Assembly: GCA_017545535.1 (NCBI GenBank)
Contig: JAFWMS010000006.1
Coordinates: forward strand, 1 to 45,869
Source of the DNA: Clostridia bacterium
Lineage (GTDB): Bacteria > Bacillota > Clostridia > Christensenellales > CAG-138
DNA: 45,869 nt
Direction: 5' to 3'
Part shown: positions 10,133-17,511 of the stretch, piece by piece
Layout of the letters: the number at the start of each line of letters is the position of its first letter
How positions within the stretch are numbered: the first letter of the stretch is position 1
Notes under the pieces: model-generated
Database searches by the model: none
Seen by the model: the letters and a program-made list of their open reading frames with translations, nothing else
Told to the model about the DNA's origin: nothing
Made by a program: the position numbers and the translations under genes

Positions 10133-11242
10133 TTAAACCAAATTCGCCACGGCCTGGGCGCTGATGCACAGGCCACGGCCCTCGTCGTTCATGCCCTCCG
10201 TCGTCGTGGCCTTCAGGGACACCTGGTCCTCGCCGATGCCCAGGTCCTCGGCGATGTTGCGGATGGCCTGGGGGAAGTAGGGCGCCAGCTTGGGCCGCTC
10301 AGCGATCACCGTCACGTCCACGTGGGCCACGGTGAGGCGCTGCTCCCGAAGGCGGCAGGCCACCTCCCTGAGCAGGACGCGGCTCGAGATGTTCTCGTAC
10401 TGAGGGTCCTTGTCCGGGAACAGGTGCCCGATATCGCCGAGGCTGGCCGCACCCAGCAGCGCGTCCATGAGGGCGTGAAGGAGCACGTCCCCGTCGGAGT
10501 GGGCCACGAGCCCCTTTTCGAAGGGGATCTCCACCCCGCCCAGGATCAGCTTGCGGCCCTCGCCCAGCACATGGGTGTCGAAGCCGGTGCCTGTCCGGGG
10601 CCGGAAGCAGCTGGCCTGGGCAAAGGCCCAATCCTCCCGGGTGGTCAGCTTGTAGCCCGTGGTGCTGCCGGGGGTGAAGGTCACGGGGCCGATGAACCGG
10701 GCGTAGAGGGCCGCGTCGTCCGTGGCGGCTTGGTCCCCGGCACGCTCGTAGGCGGAGAGGATATCCTCGAACCGGAAGGCCTGGGGGGTCTGGGTCCGGA
10801 CCAGCTTGGACCGGTCCAGGGGGGTTTGGGTGCTCGTGTCGAAGACGGAGTCCGCCATGGGCAGGGACGCCACGCCGCTGCCGGTTTCCCGGGCGCCGGC
10901 GATGGCGGCGCGAACGGCTTCGGCAGTCTGGAAGCACCGGGCGGCGTCGTGGATCACGGCGATATCCCCCGGCTTGCCCTGGGCCGCGCGCAGGGCGTTG
11001 AGCACCGACTGGCCCCGGGTGCTGCCCCCGTCGCAGAGGGTCACGGGCACGGGGGTGTCGAGGGCCTCCGCCGCGGGCCGGGTGTCCGGGGTGACGGCAA
11101 TCACCAGCCGGTCGCAGCCGCTGTGTGAGAGCAGGGCGGCGCTCCGTGCCAGGGCAGTGGAGCCGCCCAGGGGCGTGGTGAGCTTGTTGAAGCCCATGCG
11201 CTGGCTGTTGCCTCCGCAGAGGAGGATGCCGATGACGCTCAT
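10133..11242 (-). CDS. ispDF: Bifunctional IspD/IspF of the MEP isoprenoid pathway
   Basis: 369 residues. Residues 1 to about 210 are IspD, which makes CDP-methylerythritol from MEP and CTP (ILLCGGNSQRMG loop, 'VIHDAARC', 'RTQTPQAF'). Residues about 213-369 are IspF, which forms the cyclic diphosphate (GFDTHVL metal site, 'HSDGDVLLHALMDALLG', 'FPDKDP', 'KATTTEGM'). Fusion of these two steps is known in several bacterial groups. IspE, the intervening kinase, is encoded separately at 41433-42254. Its start overlaps the rqcP stop by four bases (ATGA), so the two are translationally coupled. A structured repeat separates it from uvrA. Confidence 0.96.
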   Translation of the reverse strand: MSVIGILLCGGNSQRMGFNKLTTPLGGSTALARSAALLSHSGCDRLVIAVTPDTRPAAEALDTPVPVTLCDGGSTRGQSVLNALRAAQGKPGDIAVIHDAARCFQTAEAVRAAIAGARETGSGVASLPMADSVFDTSTQTPLDRSKLVRTQTPQAFRFEDILSAYERAGDQAATDDAALYARFIGPVTFTPGSTTGYKLTTREDWAFAQASCFRPRTGTGFDTHVLGEGRKLILGGVEIPFEKGLVAHSDGDVLLHALMDALLGAASLGDIGHLFPDKDPQYENISSRVLLREVACRLREQRLTVAHVDVTVIAERPKLAPYFPQAIRNIAEDLGIGEDQVSLKATTTEGMNDEGRGLCISAQAVANLV

Positions 11243-11487
11243 GCTTCCGGCAGGACGGTGTACAGACCGTCCGCCTCCTCTTTGCGGACCACCTCAGGGG
11301 TGGCGTTCACCTTCACCAGCATGTGGCGCCCCCCCAGCAGGATGTCCAGGGTGTCGCCGGGCTTCACCTCGGAAGCGGGCTTGGCCACCTTGCCGTTGAT
11401 GCTGATGCGGCCGGCGGAAGCCGCTTCGTTGGCTACGGTCCGCCGCTTGATGATGCGGGAGACCTTGAGGAACTTGTCGAGACGCAT
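11239..11487 (-). CDS. rqcP: S4-domain RNA-binding protein, RqcP-like
   Basis: 82 residues, almost entirely one S4 RNA-binding fold: MRLDKFLKVSRIIKRRT at the start, then 'ANEAASAGRISINGKVAKP' and 'VKPGDTLDI'. RqcP (YabO) works with RqcH at stalled large ribosomal subunits to add alanine tails, and the size and sequence fit it better than Hsp15. It heads the minus-strand unit and overlaps ispDF by four bases. The spacer upstream contains a structured repeat and a promoter candidate (11640-11668). Without an alignment, another short S4 protein cannot be excluded. Confidence 0.85.
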   Translation of the reverse strand: MRLDKFLKVSRIIKRRTVANEAASAGRISINGKVAKPASEVKPGDTLDILLGGRHMLVKVNATPEVVRKEEADGLYTVLPEA

Positions 11488-11513
11488 GATGGATTCCTTT
11501 GGGTTTTTTATTT

Positions 11514-11620
11514 GCCGCTTTTTCTTTTCGGTGAAAAGAAAAAGCGGCGGAAAAAGAAAAGCGCAAGGGGATGATCGGGATCGTAACGAAAACCGCCTGT
11601 CCCCCTTAAAGTTCTTTGGG
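11514..11620 (-). repeat. Three-hairpin intergenic element, copy 3 (upstream of rqcP, HP2 lost)
   Basis: HP1 arms GCCGCTTTTTCTTTTC (11514-11529 and 11533-11548) are identical to copy 1 but with the loop GGT. Box A is GGAAAAAGAAAAGC. The middle stem pairs AAGGGG with CCCCTT. Box B is AAAGTTCTTTGGG (11608-11620). The HP2 hairpin is absent. This copy lies in a 5' leader rather than between two co-directional genes, and HP1 is 26 bases before the rqcP start. Confidence 0.75.
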
Positions 11621-11639
11621 ATCCTTCGTTAATTAAATA

Positions 11640-11668
11640 ATCATACTACGAAATCGTCCTGGATACAA
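11640..11668 (-). promoter_or_regulatory. Promoter of the rqcP unit
   Basis: In minus-strand sense, TTGTAT, 17 bases, TATGAT. The transcript would then include repeat copy 3 in its leader before rqcP. The divergent plus-strand gene begins 30 bases away at 11698. Confidence 0.55.
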
Positions 11669-11697
11669 TAGGAACAAACTTAGATACGGAGGCGAAG

Positions 11698-12342
11698 ATG
11701 ATCACCTATTTTGTATTGAAGGAAGCCGGCGGCAAGCCCGTGGGCTGCGTGCGGCTGGAGAACGGCCGTGCCCGATCCAGCTGTCCCTGCACCCTGCTTT
11801 TGGAGGACGGAACCGCTCTGTCCCTGGGCGAGGAAGAGACTCTCCTGCCCGGCCCAGCCCTGGGGGCGGCGATCCTTCGGGGAGGGGAACTGCAGGCCTG
11901 GGGCGCCATGCCCGGGACCAAGCTCACCGGAGCGGAGCTCCTCTGCCGGCTGCGTCAGAAGGATAAGCCGACGGCCATCGAGCCGCCCCCGTCGGTCCCG
12001 GAGCCCGAGCCCGAGCCGACCCCGGAACTCGAGCCTGATCCGGAGCCCGAGCCTGCCTCCGAGCCGGTTCCCGAGCTGTCCCCCGCGCTGGAACCAGCCC
12101 TGGACCGGCCGGCGGACAGCGCGTCCCTGGCCGACGACTTCGGCCTCCTGGTCCGCCACGCGGGGGAGGTCTACGAGGATCTGCTCCACCCGCCCCTGCC
12201 GGAGGAGCCAGAAACCCCGGCGGAAGATCCCGCTCCTGGCTCGGCGCCGCAAGCCCCCAAGGCCGACTGGTTCTCCGAAACGGAGCAGCTCCTCTCCCGC
12301 TTGCGACGCCGAGTCAGGAGCAGAGGTACACCGCCGAACTGA
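11698..12342 (+). CDS. Unrecognised protein with Glu-Pro linker, probably 3'-truncated
   Basis: 214 residues after a clear GGAGG ribosome site. Residues 1-90 look like a compact domain (MITYFVLKEAGGKPVGCVRL, 'LLLEDGTALSLGEEE', 'LRGGELQAWGAMPG'). Residues about 98-140 are a Pro-Glu linker, and residues 150-205 are acidic, ending DWFSETEQLLSRLRRR. I do not recognise the family. The last residues (VRSRGTPPN) run into sequence that, in another frame, codes a relaxase-like tail. The natural C-terminus has therefore probably been replaced or frameshifted at about 12310. It stands alone, divergent from rqcP. Confidence 0.6.
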   Translation: MITYFVLKEAGGKPVGCVRLENGRARSSCPCTLLLEDGTALSLGEEETLLPGPALGAAILRGGELQAWGAMPGTKLTGAELLCRLRQKDKPTAIEPPPSVPEPEPEPTPELEPDPEPEPASEPVPELSPALEPALDRPADSASLADDFGLLVRHAGEVYEDLLHPPLPEEPETPAEDPAPGSAPQAPKADWFSETEQLLSRLRRRVRSRGTPPN

Positions 12343-12656
12343 ACACGGCGCTTTCAGAATATGAGGAGCTGAAAGCACAGGCAGCGGACTTCGATCCCGA
12401 CGAGCTTGCCATGGCGCAGCTCGCCATCCGCCCGGAGAAGGAATCCTCTGTCCAGAGCAAGGTCAGGGAGACCTACGGGGACAAATATGACTTCTGGGGG
12501 ATGATCGGCGCAGAAAAAGATGTTTCCAGAATGCTGAACGAGGAAGATCCTCCTGCCATCCGGGATCGTGTGCGGCGGAAGAAACAGGATCGGCAAAGGA
12601 AAAACCGGGAGCCGGGTCCTCAGCGCAGAAAAAAAGATCGTGGATGGGAGCGGTGA
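12315..12656 (+). pseudogene. C-terminal fragment of a MobA/MobL-type relaxase (remnant)
   Basis: In the frame of 12411, the sequence reads QEQRYTAELNTALSEYEEL, continues through 'FDPDELAMAQLAIRPEKES' and 'VRETYGDKYDFWGM', then ends in an Arg/Lys-rich tail with a stop at 12656. Long alpha-helical stretches followed by a basic tail are, from memory, typical of the C-termini of relaxases in clostridial mobilizable elements. There is no catalytic N-terminus and no start before the joint with the gene at 11698. I read it as a leftover of an integrated element. The family assignment is tentative. Confidence 0.45.
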
Positions 12657-12817
12657 TCCGCCTCCCCGTTTTTATGCGGTATGGGATTTGTCAGCCTCGA
12701 AAAAACATTCTTTTGGACTGGAAAAACGCAGAAATGCAAATTAATGTGCTTCATCGTTGCCTAAGTGCACTCGATCCTCCCGTAAGAGCCCACCCTGGTA
12801 TGCGTACAAAGGAAGCA
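12657..12817. other. Short unassigned spacer
   Basis: About 160 bases between the relaxase-like remnant and the terminator of the solute-binding-protein gene. I see no gene, repeat or clear signal in it. Confidence 0.4.
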
Positions 12818-12849
12818 GGGATGCAGAGCAGTCAACAACTCTGCATCCC
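12818..12849 (-). terminator. Hairpin after the solute-binding-protein gene
   Basis: An 11-base-pair perfect stem (GGGATGCAGAG / CTCTGCATCCC) with a 10-base loop lies 15 bases past the stop at 12864. Only a weak T-rich stretch follows in minus sense, so termination may be partial. It marks the 3' end of the signalling island. Confidence 0.6.
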
Positions 12850-12863
12850 ACTTAACTTAGCGT

Positions 12864-14153
12864 TCACTCGAAGCTTCCGTACATGGCAACAGCCTCATCT
12901 ATGGTGATCTCACCTTTTCCCACCCGGAACGCCGCGACACGGATCTGACCTGTGAGAGGATCTTTAATGCCGATCACTTCCGGGAATATGGTACGCTCTG
13001 CGGGCACCTGACCGAAGGGCGCGTAAACCGTATCGAAGGAGAGGTCCTTTGTGGGCGTTACCAGGCGCTTCACGGAAGCCATGGCGTTGAGCTCTTCGTT
13101 AGTAATCAGAAACCGCATGAATTCGTTCGTCATATCCAGATTCTCGCAGTTTTTGTTCACGGAGAACTGGATGGAAGGACTGTCAATGAAATATCCGCCG
13201 TCGTCTGTCAGGGGGATCGGCGCAAACGCGTAATCGAAAGGCGCGCTGGCGAAGGCCTCGGACTGGCTCTCCCGTTTCTTGGTTCCGGACACGGTATCCC
13301 CGGCGCAGATCATCATCGGAACGTCGCCTTCAAAGAAGCGCAGGATCACCTTGGTATAGTTGTCCTCGATCTTGTCGCACTCATTCATATCGATACAGCC
13401 GTTCTGAATCAACTGTTCCACTGCTTCCAATGCCGGACGCATGTATTCTCCCGCCGCAGGGTCCAGTTCATTGGCAAGCGCAAGCGCTTCCGGATTCTCG
13501 GCAAGCGCGGCAGCAAACAACGGATAAGCGACCGTGTACATGAAGCTGCCGGACGATTTGAGACTGTAGCCCATCATAGGGCTGGCGTAGCCCCTGCTGC
13601 GGAACGCTTCGCATACGGTCATCAGCTGCGTCCATGTGGTCGGGATGCTGAGGCCTTCCTTTTTAAACAGATCGTTATTCACCAACATACCGTAAGTCCT
13701 GGAGAAAACCGGCGCCATAAACACATAGCCTTCCGCGTCATGATTGAGGAGGCCCGGGCGGATGCAGTCCAGATTCAGCCCCAAAGCGGAGTCTGAAAGT
13801 TCCTCCATATGCGCGCATACCGAAGCGTATTTTTCGTTTCCCATCATCCAGGTGTATGAGAAAAAAACGTTGGGCTTGTCATTGCTTTCCAACGTCGTGC
13901 CAAGGACGTTGTTATAATCATCAAGCTTCACATAGCTCAGCTGCACATTCGGATATATCTCATTGAATTTGTCGAATTCAGCCTCCAATGCCTCAAAGTT
14001 ATCATAGCTTCCCGCTACCGTAATACTGCAGCTTGTGCCTGTATCGAGAGCCGGCTTGAATACGGCGCTGGTCTCTTCCTTTGTTTTGCCGCCGCAGGCC
14101 GTCAGCGAAACGAGCGTGAAGATAACTAGGATAATGCAGAGCAGATTTTTCAT
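12864..14153 (-). CDS. Extracellular solute-binding lipoprotein (family 1, sugar-type), orphan
   Basis: 429 residues. The signal sequence has a lipobox (VSLTAC at about 15-20). The fold motifs are those of ABC sugar-binding proteins ('ITVAGSYDNFEALEAEFDKF', 'YGMLVNNDLFKKEGLSIP', 'TTWTQLMTVCEAF', 'VPMMICAG'). No permease or ATPase genes are nearby. Instead its ATG overlaps the stop of the hybrid kinase at 14150-16687 (ATGA), so the two are co-translated. I infer that it feeds ligand information to that kinase's outer domain, as sugar-binding proteins do in other two-component systems, rather than serving transport. The ligand cannot be told. Confidence 0.9.
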   Translation of the reverse strand: MKNLLCIILVIFTLVSLTACGGKTKEETSAVFKPALDTGTSCSITVAGSYDNFEALEAEFDKFNEIYPNVQLSYVKLDDYNNVLGTTLESNDKPNVFFSYTWMMGNEKYASVCAHMEELSDSALGLNLDCIRPGLLNHDAEGYVFMAPVFSRTYGMLVNNDLFKKEGLSIPTTWTQLMTVCEAFRSRGYASPMMGYSLKSSGSFMYTVAYPLFAAALAENPEALALANELDPAAGEYMRPALEAVEQLIQNGCIDMNECDKIEDNYTKVILRFFEGDVPMMICAGDTVSGTKKRESQSEAFASAPFDYAFAPIPLTDDGGYFIDSPSIQFSVNKNCENLDMTNEFMRFLITNEELNAMASVKRLVTPTKDLSFDTVYAPFGQVPAERTIFPEVIGIKDPLTGQIRVAAFRVGKGEITIDEAVAMYGSFE

Positions 14154-16687
14154 TGTCTTCTTTCCTCCTTGATTCTGCGAATCTCTTTGATGACAAGTTT
14201 AATATCCACAGGCTTTGCGATGTGCCCGTTCATACCGGCATTCAAGCATTCAGTTACATTTTCTGAGAAAGCGTCCGCCGTCATTGCAATGATCGGAATG
14301 GAGGACGCCCATGGATTCTCCAGCCTGCGGATATTTTTTGTAGCGTCCAGCCCGTTCATCTCCGGCATCTGAACATCCATGAAGATCAGCGCGTAGCTTC
14401 CTTCCTCCGCCGTACGCATCCTGTCCACGCAGATACGGCCGTTTTCGGCGCGCTCACTCGTGATCCCAAACATGCCGAGCATGGCGGAGATGATCTCCCA
14501 GTTGATATCGTTATCCTCGGCAACGAGAATGTTCATTCCCTCCAGATCGGAATAATCATCCTCCGGCTCAACAGATGTTGCCTTTGTTCCAAGAAGCTCG
14601 CTTAACTTATCATAAAGCGTGGATCGGAACAGCGGCTTACTTACAAAACCATTCGCTCCGGCTTCCTTTGCCAGATCCTCGATATCCGACCAGTCGTAAG
14701 CAGAAATCAGAAGGATGGGAATATTAGTATCTACTTCACTTCTAATGCGACGGATCGTCTCGACGCCATCCATATCAGGCATCTTCCAATCAAGGATCAC
14801 TACGCTGTAATCCCTGCCCTTTTCATGCCGATGCGTGATCATGCCCAAAGCTTCCATTCCGCTTTGCGCCCGCTCCGCGGTGATGCCCAGAGATTCCATC
14901 GTATCGACTGCCGTTTGAAGCAGGATCTCGTCGTCGTCAACGATGAGAACATCCATGGGATCAAGCCGCATATCTTCCCGCTGCCTATCCGCGACAGGAA
15001 CATCCAACGCAACAGTAAAGGTAGTTCCTTTGCCCTGCTCGCTTTGGCATTCTATCGTACCGTCCATCAAGTCGACCATCTGCTTGGTAATGGCAAGGCC
15101 GAGGCCGGTTCCCTGAATGCTGTTGATGCGGCTGTCCGTCTGCCTGGAGAAGGGCTGATACATGGTTGCCATGAATTCCGGACTCATACCGATACCGGTA
15201 TCTGCCACAACATAGGACAGCCTCACGCATCCAGGTTTGGCGCTTTCTTCTTCACGCATATCTACGCTCACATGCCCGCCGGGCTCCGTATACTTTATGG
15301 CGTTGGAAAGAATATTAATGAAGATTTGATTCAGCCGCAGCTGATCAGCGTATAGGTACTCTTTTTCCATCCGATTGATACGGAAACTGAACTCGATATT
15401 CTTTTCCTTGATCATCGGCCGAGAAAGATTCACAAGATTCTCCACCGTTTCCACGATGGAGAACGTCAACGGGCTGAGAGTAAGCTTTCCGCTCTCCACC
15501 TTGGATATATCAAGAATATCGTTGATCAGCGTCAACAAATGGTTGCTGGAAAGGCTGATTTTCCTCAGGCTTTCTCTGGTGGATTCCACGTCGCCAAGGT
15601 TTTTCACGGCAATCGTCGTAAGGCCGATGATCGCGTTCATGGGAGTGCGAATGTCGTGTGACATGGTGGAGAGAAAGTCTGTTTTTGCCTTGTTGGCGGA
15701 TTCGGCCGCTCTTGCTGCGATTTGAAGACGTTTATTGAAGTGGAGCATGTAAAAGAGATCCAGGATGAACAGGATCAGCAGGCTGACGGAAACAACCCCG
15801 ATCAGCAGCCAGTTTTCCGTATCCGCGCCAAGGTCTTTTGCAGGCAGGAAGCTCAACAGCGTCCAGCCCTTGGTCACCGCCACCGGCGTATAGGCGAGGA
15901 TGCATTCCTGTCCATGAGAGTCCAGCATGGGAACCGAACCGGTTGAAGAAGTGATTTCCGCAAACAATTCCTTCTGCGCAGTGAGATCTGCCGCGTTATA
16001 AGACTTATAGAATTCAAAAAAGCTGGAATTTTTGAACGATTGCCCCTTGATGGTATAGTCGCCCTCAGCGTCGATCATGGACAACTCCGCGCCTTCGAAT
16101 TCCTCTTGAGGAAACACCCATTTCTGTTCCAGCTCCGACACAGGGAGAATACGAAGCAGGAAGGCTTCCCTCGTCGCATTCGTTTCTGAATCCCGGAGAA
16201 GGATCCGATTGCAGAAAGCAATCGATTGCTCGCCGTTTATGGGATTCGTATAGGTACGGGAGATGTTGATGGACTCTCCAATATCTGAAATCCAACCTGC
16301 ATCTCTCAAAACATCCAGTCGCTCATATGAAACCGCGTAATCATCTATGGTGCCCTGCCTCGCTCTGGTGGAGAGACCTGTGAAGGTATCCGAGTAGATC
16401 AGATGTGCGGAGGCATTTGGCAGGACGTGGGAGATGCGGATAAAATCTATCGCTTCCTCCATGGACATGGATTGGTTGTTGATATACCGTGCCCATACAT
16501 CACAGATGCGCTGCTCTCCCTCCAGATAGTTTTCCGTCACATGCTCCATCGTGATCGCGGTATTTTCAAAACGCTCTATCTGCCGTCGATAGGCCTCTCT
16601 GCTTTCAAAGCCGGAATACAGCACGACAAAGGCTAATATGGCGATGATAATACCCACATTAACAACGATGATCCAGGCCTTTTTCAT
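14150..16687 (-). CDS. Membrane hybrid histidine kinase with two receiver domains
   Basis: 845 residues. TM1 is at about 5-25, an outer Cache-like sensor at about 26-290, and TM2 at about 292-315. The kinase core follows: phospho-acceptor SHDIRTPMNAI at about 346, N box NILSNAIKYT, G1 DTGIGM and G2 GTGLGLAITK. REC1 (about 580-700) has 'VLIVDDDE', phospho-Asp in 'VVILDWKMPDMDG' and Lys in 'FVSKPLF'. REC2 (about 715-840) has 'ILVAEDND', 'ALIFMDVQMPEMNG' and 'IAKPVD'. No output domain is attached, so phosphate must leave through an Hpt protein; one is encoded immediately upstream at 16702. The downstream gene is a solute-binding lipoprotein overlapped by four bases. Confidence 0.95.
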   Translation of the reverse strand: MKKAWIIVVNVGIIIAILAFVVLYSGFESREAYRRQIERFENTAITMEHVTENYLEGEQRICDVWARYINNQSMSMEEAIDFIRISHVLPNASAHLIYSDTFTGLSTRARQGTIDDYAVSYERLDVLRDAGWISDIGESINISRTYTNPINGEQSIAFCNRILLRDSETNATREAFLLRILPVSELEQKWVFPQEEFEGAELSMIDAEGDYTIKGQSFKNSSFFEFYKSYNAADLTAQKELFAEITSSTGSVPMLDSHGQECILAYTPVAVTKGWTLLSFLPAKDLGADTENWLLIGVVSVSLLILFILDLFYMLHFNKRLQIAARAAESANKAKTDFLSTMSHDIRTPMNAIIGLTTIAVKNLGDVESTRESLRKISLSSNHLLTLINDILDISKVESGKLTLSPLTFSIVETVENLVNLSRPMIKEKNIEFSFRINRMEKEYLYADQLRLNQIFINILSNAIKYTEPGGHVSVDMREEESAKPGCVRLSYVVADTGIGMSPEFMATMYQPFSRQTDSRINSIQGTGLGLAITKQMVDLMDGTIECQSEQGKGTTFTVALDVPVADRQREDMRLDPMDVLIVDDDEILLQTAVDTMESLGITAERAQSGMEALGMITHRHEKGRDYSVVILDWKMPDMDGVETIRRIRSEVDTNIPILLISAYDWSDIEDLAKEAGANGFVSKPLFRSTLYDKLSELLGTKATSVEPEDDYSDLEGMNILVAEDNDINWEIISAMLGMFGITSERAENGRICVDRMRTAEEGSYALIFMDVQMPEMNGLDATKNIRRLENPWASSIPIIAMTADAFSENVTECLNAGMNGHIAKPVDIKLVIKEIRRIKEERRQ

Positions 16688-16701
16688 CGGATGTACGCCC
16701 C

Positions 16702-17043
16702 TTACTTAGCCAACAAGTCCAGTTCCGTTTTCTTCGCCAGGATCTTAGAGAGGATCGCTTCGTAATCCGCGTCAGCCCCGGAGCGGAGCAGATCCGTGAT
16801 CTCCATGACCGGGTCAAGTATCGGGGTTAAGGAAAGATTGCCCAGGACGCCTTTCAGGGCATGTGCCGCTTCAAACGCAGCGTCCTTGTCTCCGGCATGA
16901 ATCGCGGTCTCCAGTTTGCCGTAATTGGCGTCGGACATGGCCTTGTCCACCATACGCAGATAGAATGCCTCATTGTTCACGCAGCGCGCGATGCCCTCCG
17001 CTGTATTCGCACCAAAGACATTCAGTTTTTCTACTGTAAGCAT
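16702..17043 (-). CDS. Stand-alone Hpt phosphotransfer protein
   Basis: 113 residues forming one helical Hpt domain. The phospho-accepting His is in 'AAHALKGVLGNL' at about residue 61, the usual H-x-L-K-G context. ATG at 17043 follows AGGAGG. It lies 14 bases upstream of the two-REC hybrid kinase in the same direction. By family role it shuttles phosphate between receiver domains, here from REC2 of the kinase to a separate receiver. The only other free receiver with an output in the island is on the phosphodiesterase at 17512-19734. Confidence 0.9.
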   Translation of the reverse strand: MLTVEKLNVFGANTAEGIARCVNNEAFYLRMVDKAMSDANYGKLETAIHAGDKDAAFEAAHALKGVLGNLSLTPILDPVMEITDLLRSGADADYEAILSKILAKKTELDLLAK

Positions 17044-17080
17044 ATTTTTTTCCTCCTTGATTTATAGTTCGACCACTCGC

Positions 17081-17478
17081 TCAATTGAGAAGCTCGGCCA
17101 GGCTCGCTTCGGCAAACATCTGGTTCATTTCGTCGTCTTCCGCCAGAAGGATCTTCTTGCCTATGAAGTCAGCTGACGCTGTCTGCGGCGCTTCATTCTC
17201 TTCGCTTGAACGATGTGACAAGGATATCTCTCAGCTCAGACAGGAACATGGGCTTGGATGCAACGCTGGCGTTCAGAAACACGATCGTCAGATAAGAAAG
17301 GCACAGAAACCAGGAGCATAAAAACGCGGGATCCCTGCCGAACGCCTCTTTCGTGTAGGAGCTCCTCGGCTATGTAGCTGAAGAAACCGCCCGGCATGTG
17401 CTTTCCAAGATCCTCGATCACGCGGAGCGTGCTCTCGTTCAGTTTAAAGATTATTCCCGTCACGGATTCGACCTCCAT
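17081..17478 (-). pseudogene. Decayed sensor/hybrid-kinase remnant (PAS-like start plus two receiver fragments)
   Basis: The frame from ATG at 17478 starts like the leader of PAS-GGDEF proteins (IIFKLNESTLRVIEDLGKH, 'MPGGFF'). It continues into 'MLLVSVPFLSDD', resembling the beta-4 region of a receiver. A frame change then gives the receiver end 'NASVASKPMFLSELRDIL', and after an in-frame stop another reading gives the start of a second receiver, 'KKILLAEDDEMNQM', cut short before the stop at 17081. It appears to be deletion-fused debris of at least two signalling genes. The pieces are clear; the exact parent architecture is inferred. Confidence 0.6.
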
Positions 17479-17511
17479 GCTTCATGCAAGTTTTTTTCTG
17501 CGAGGGACCGG

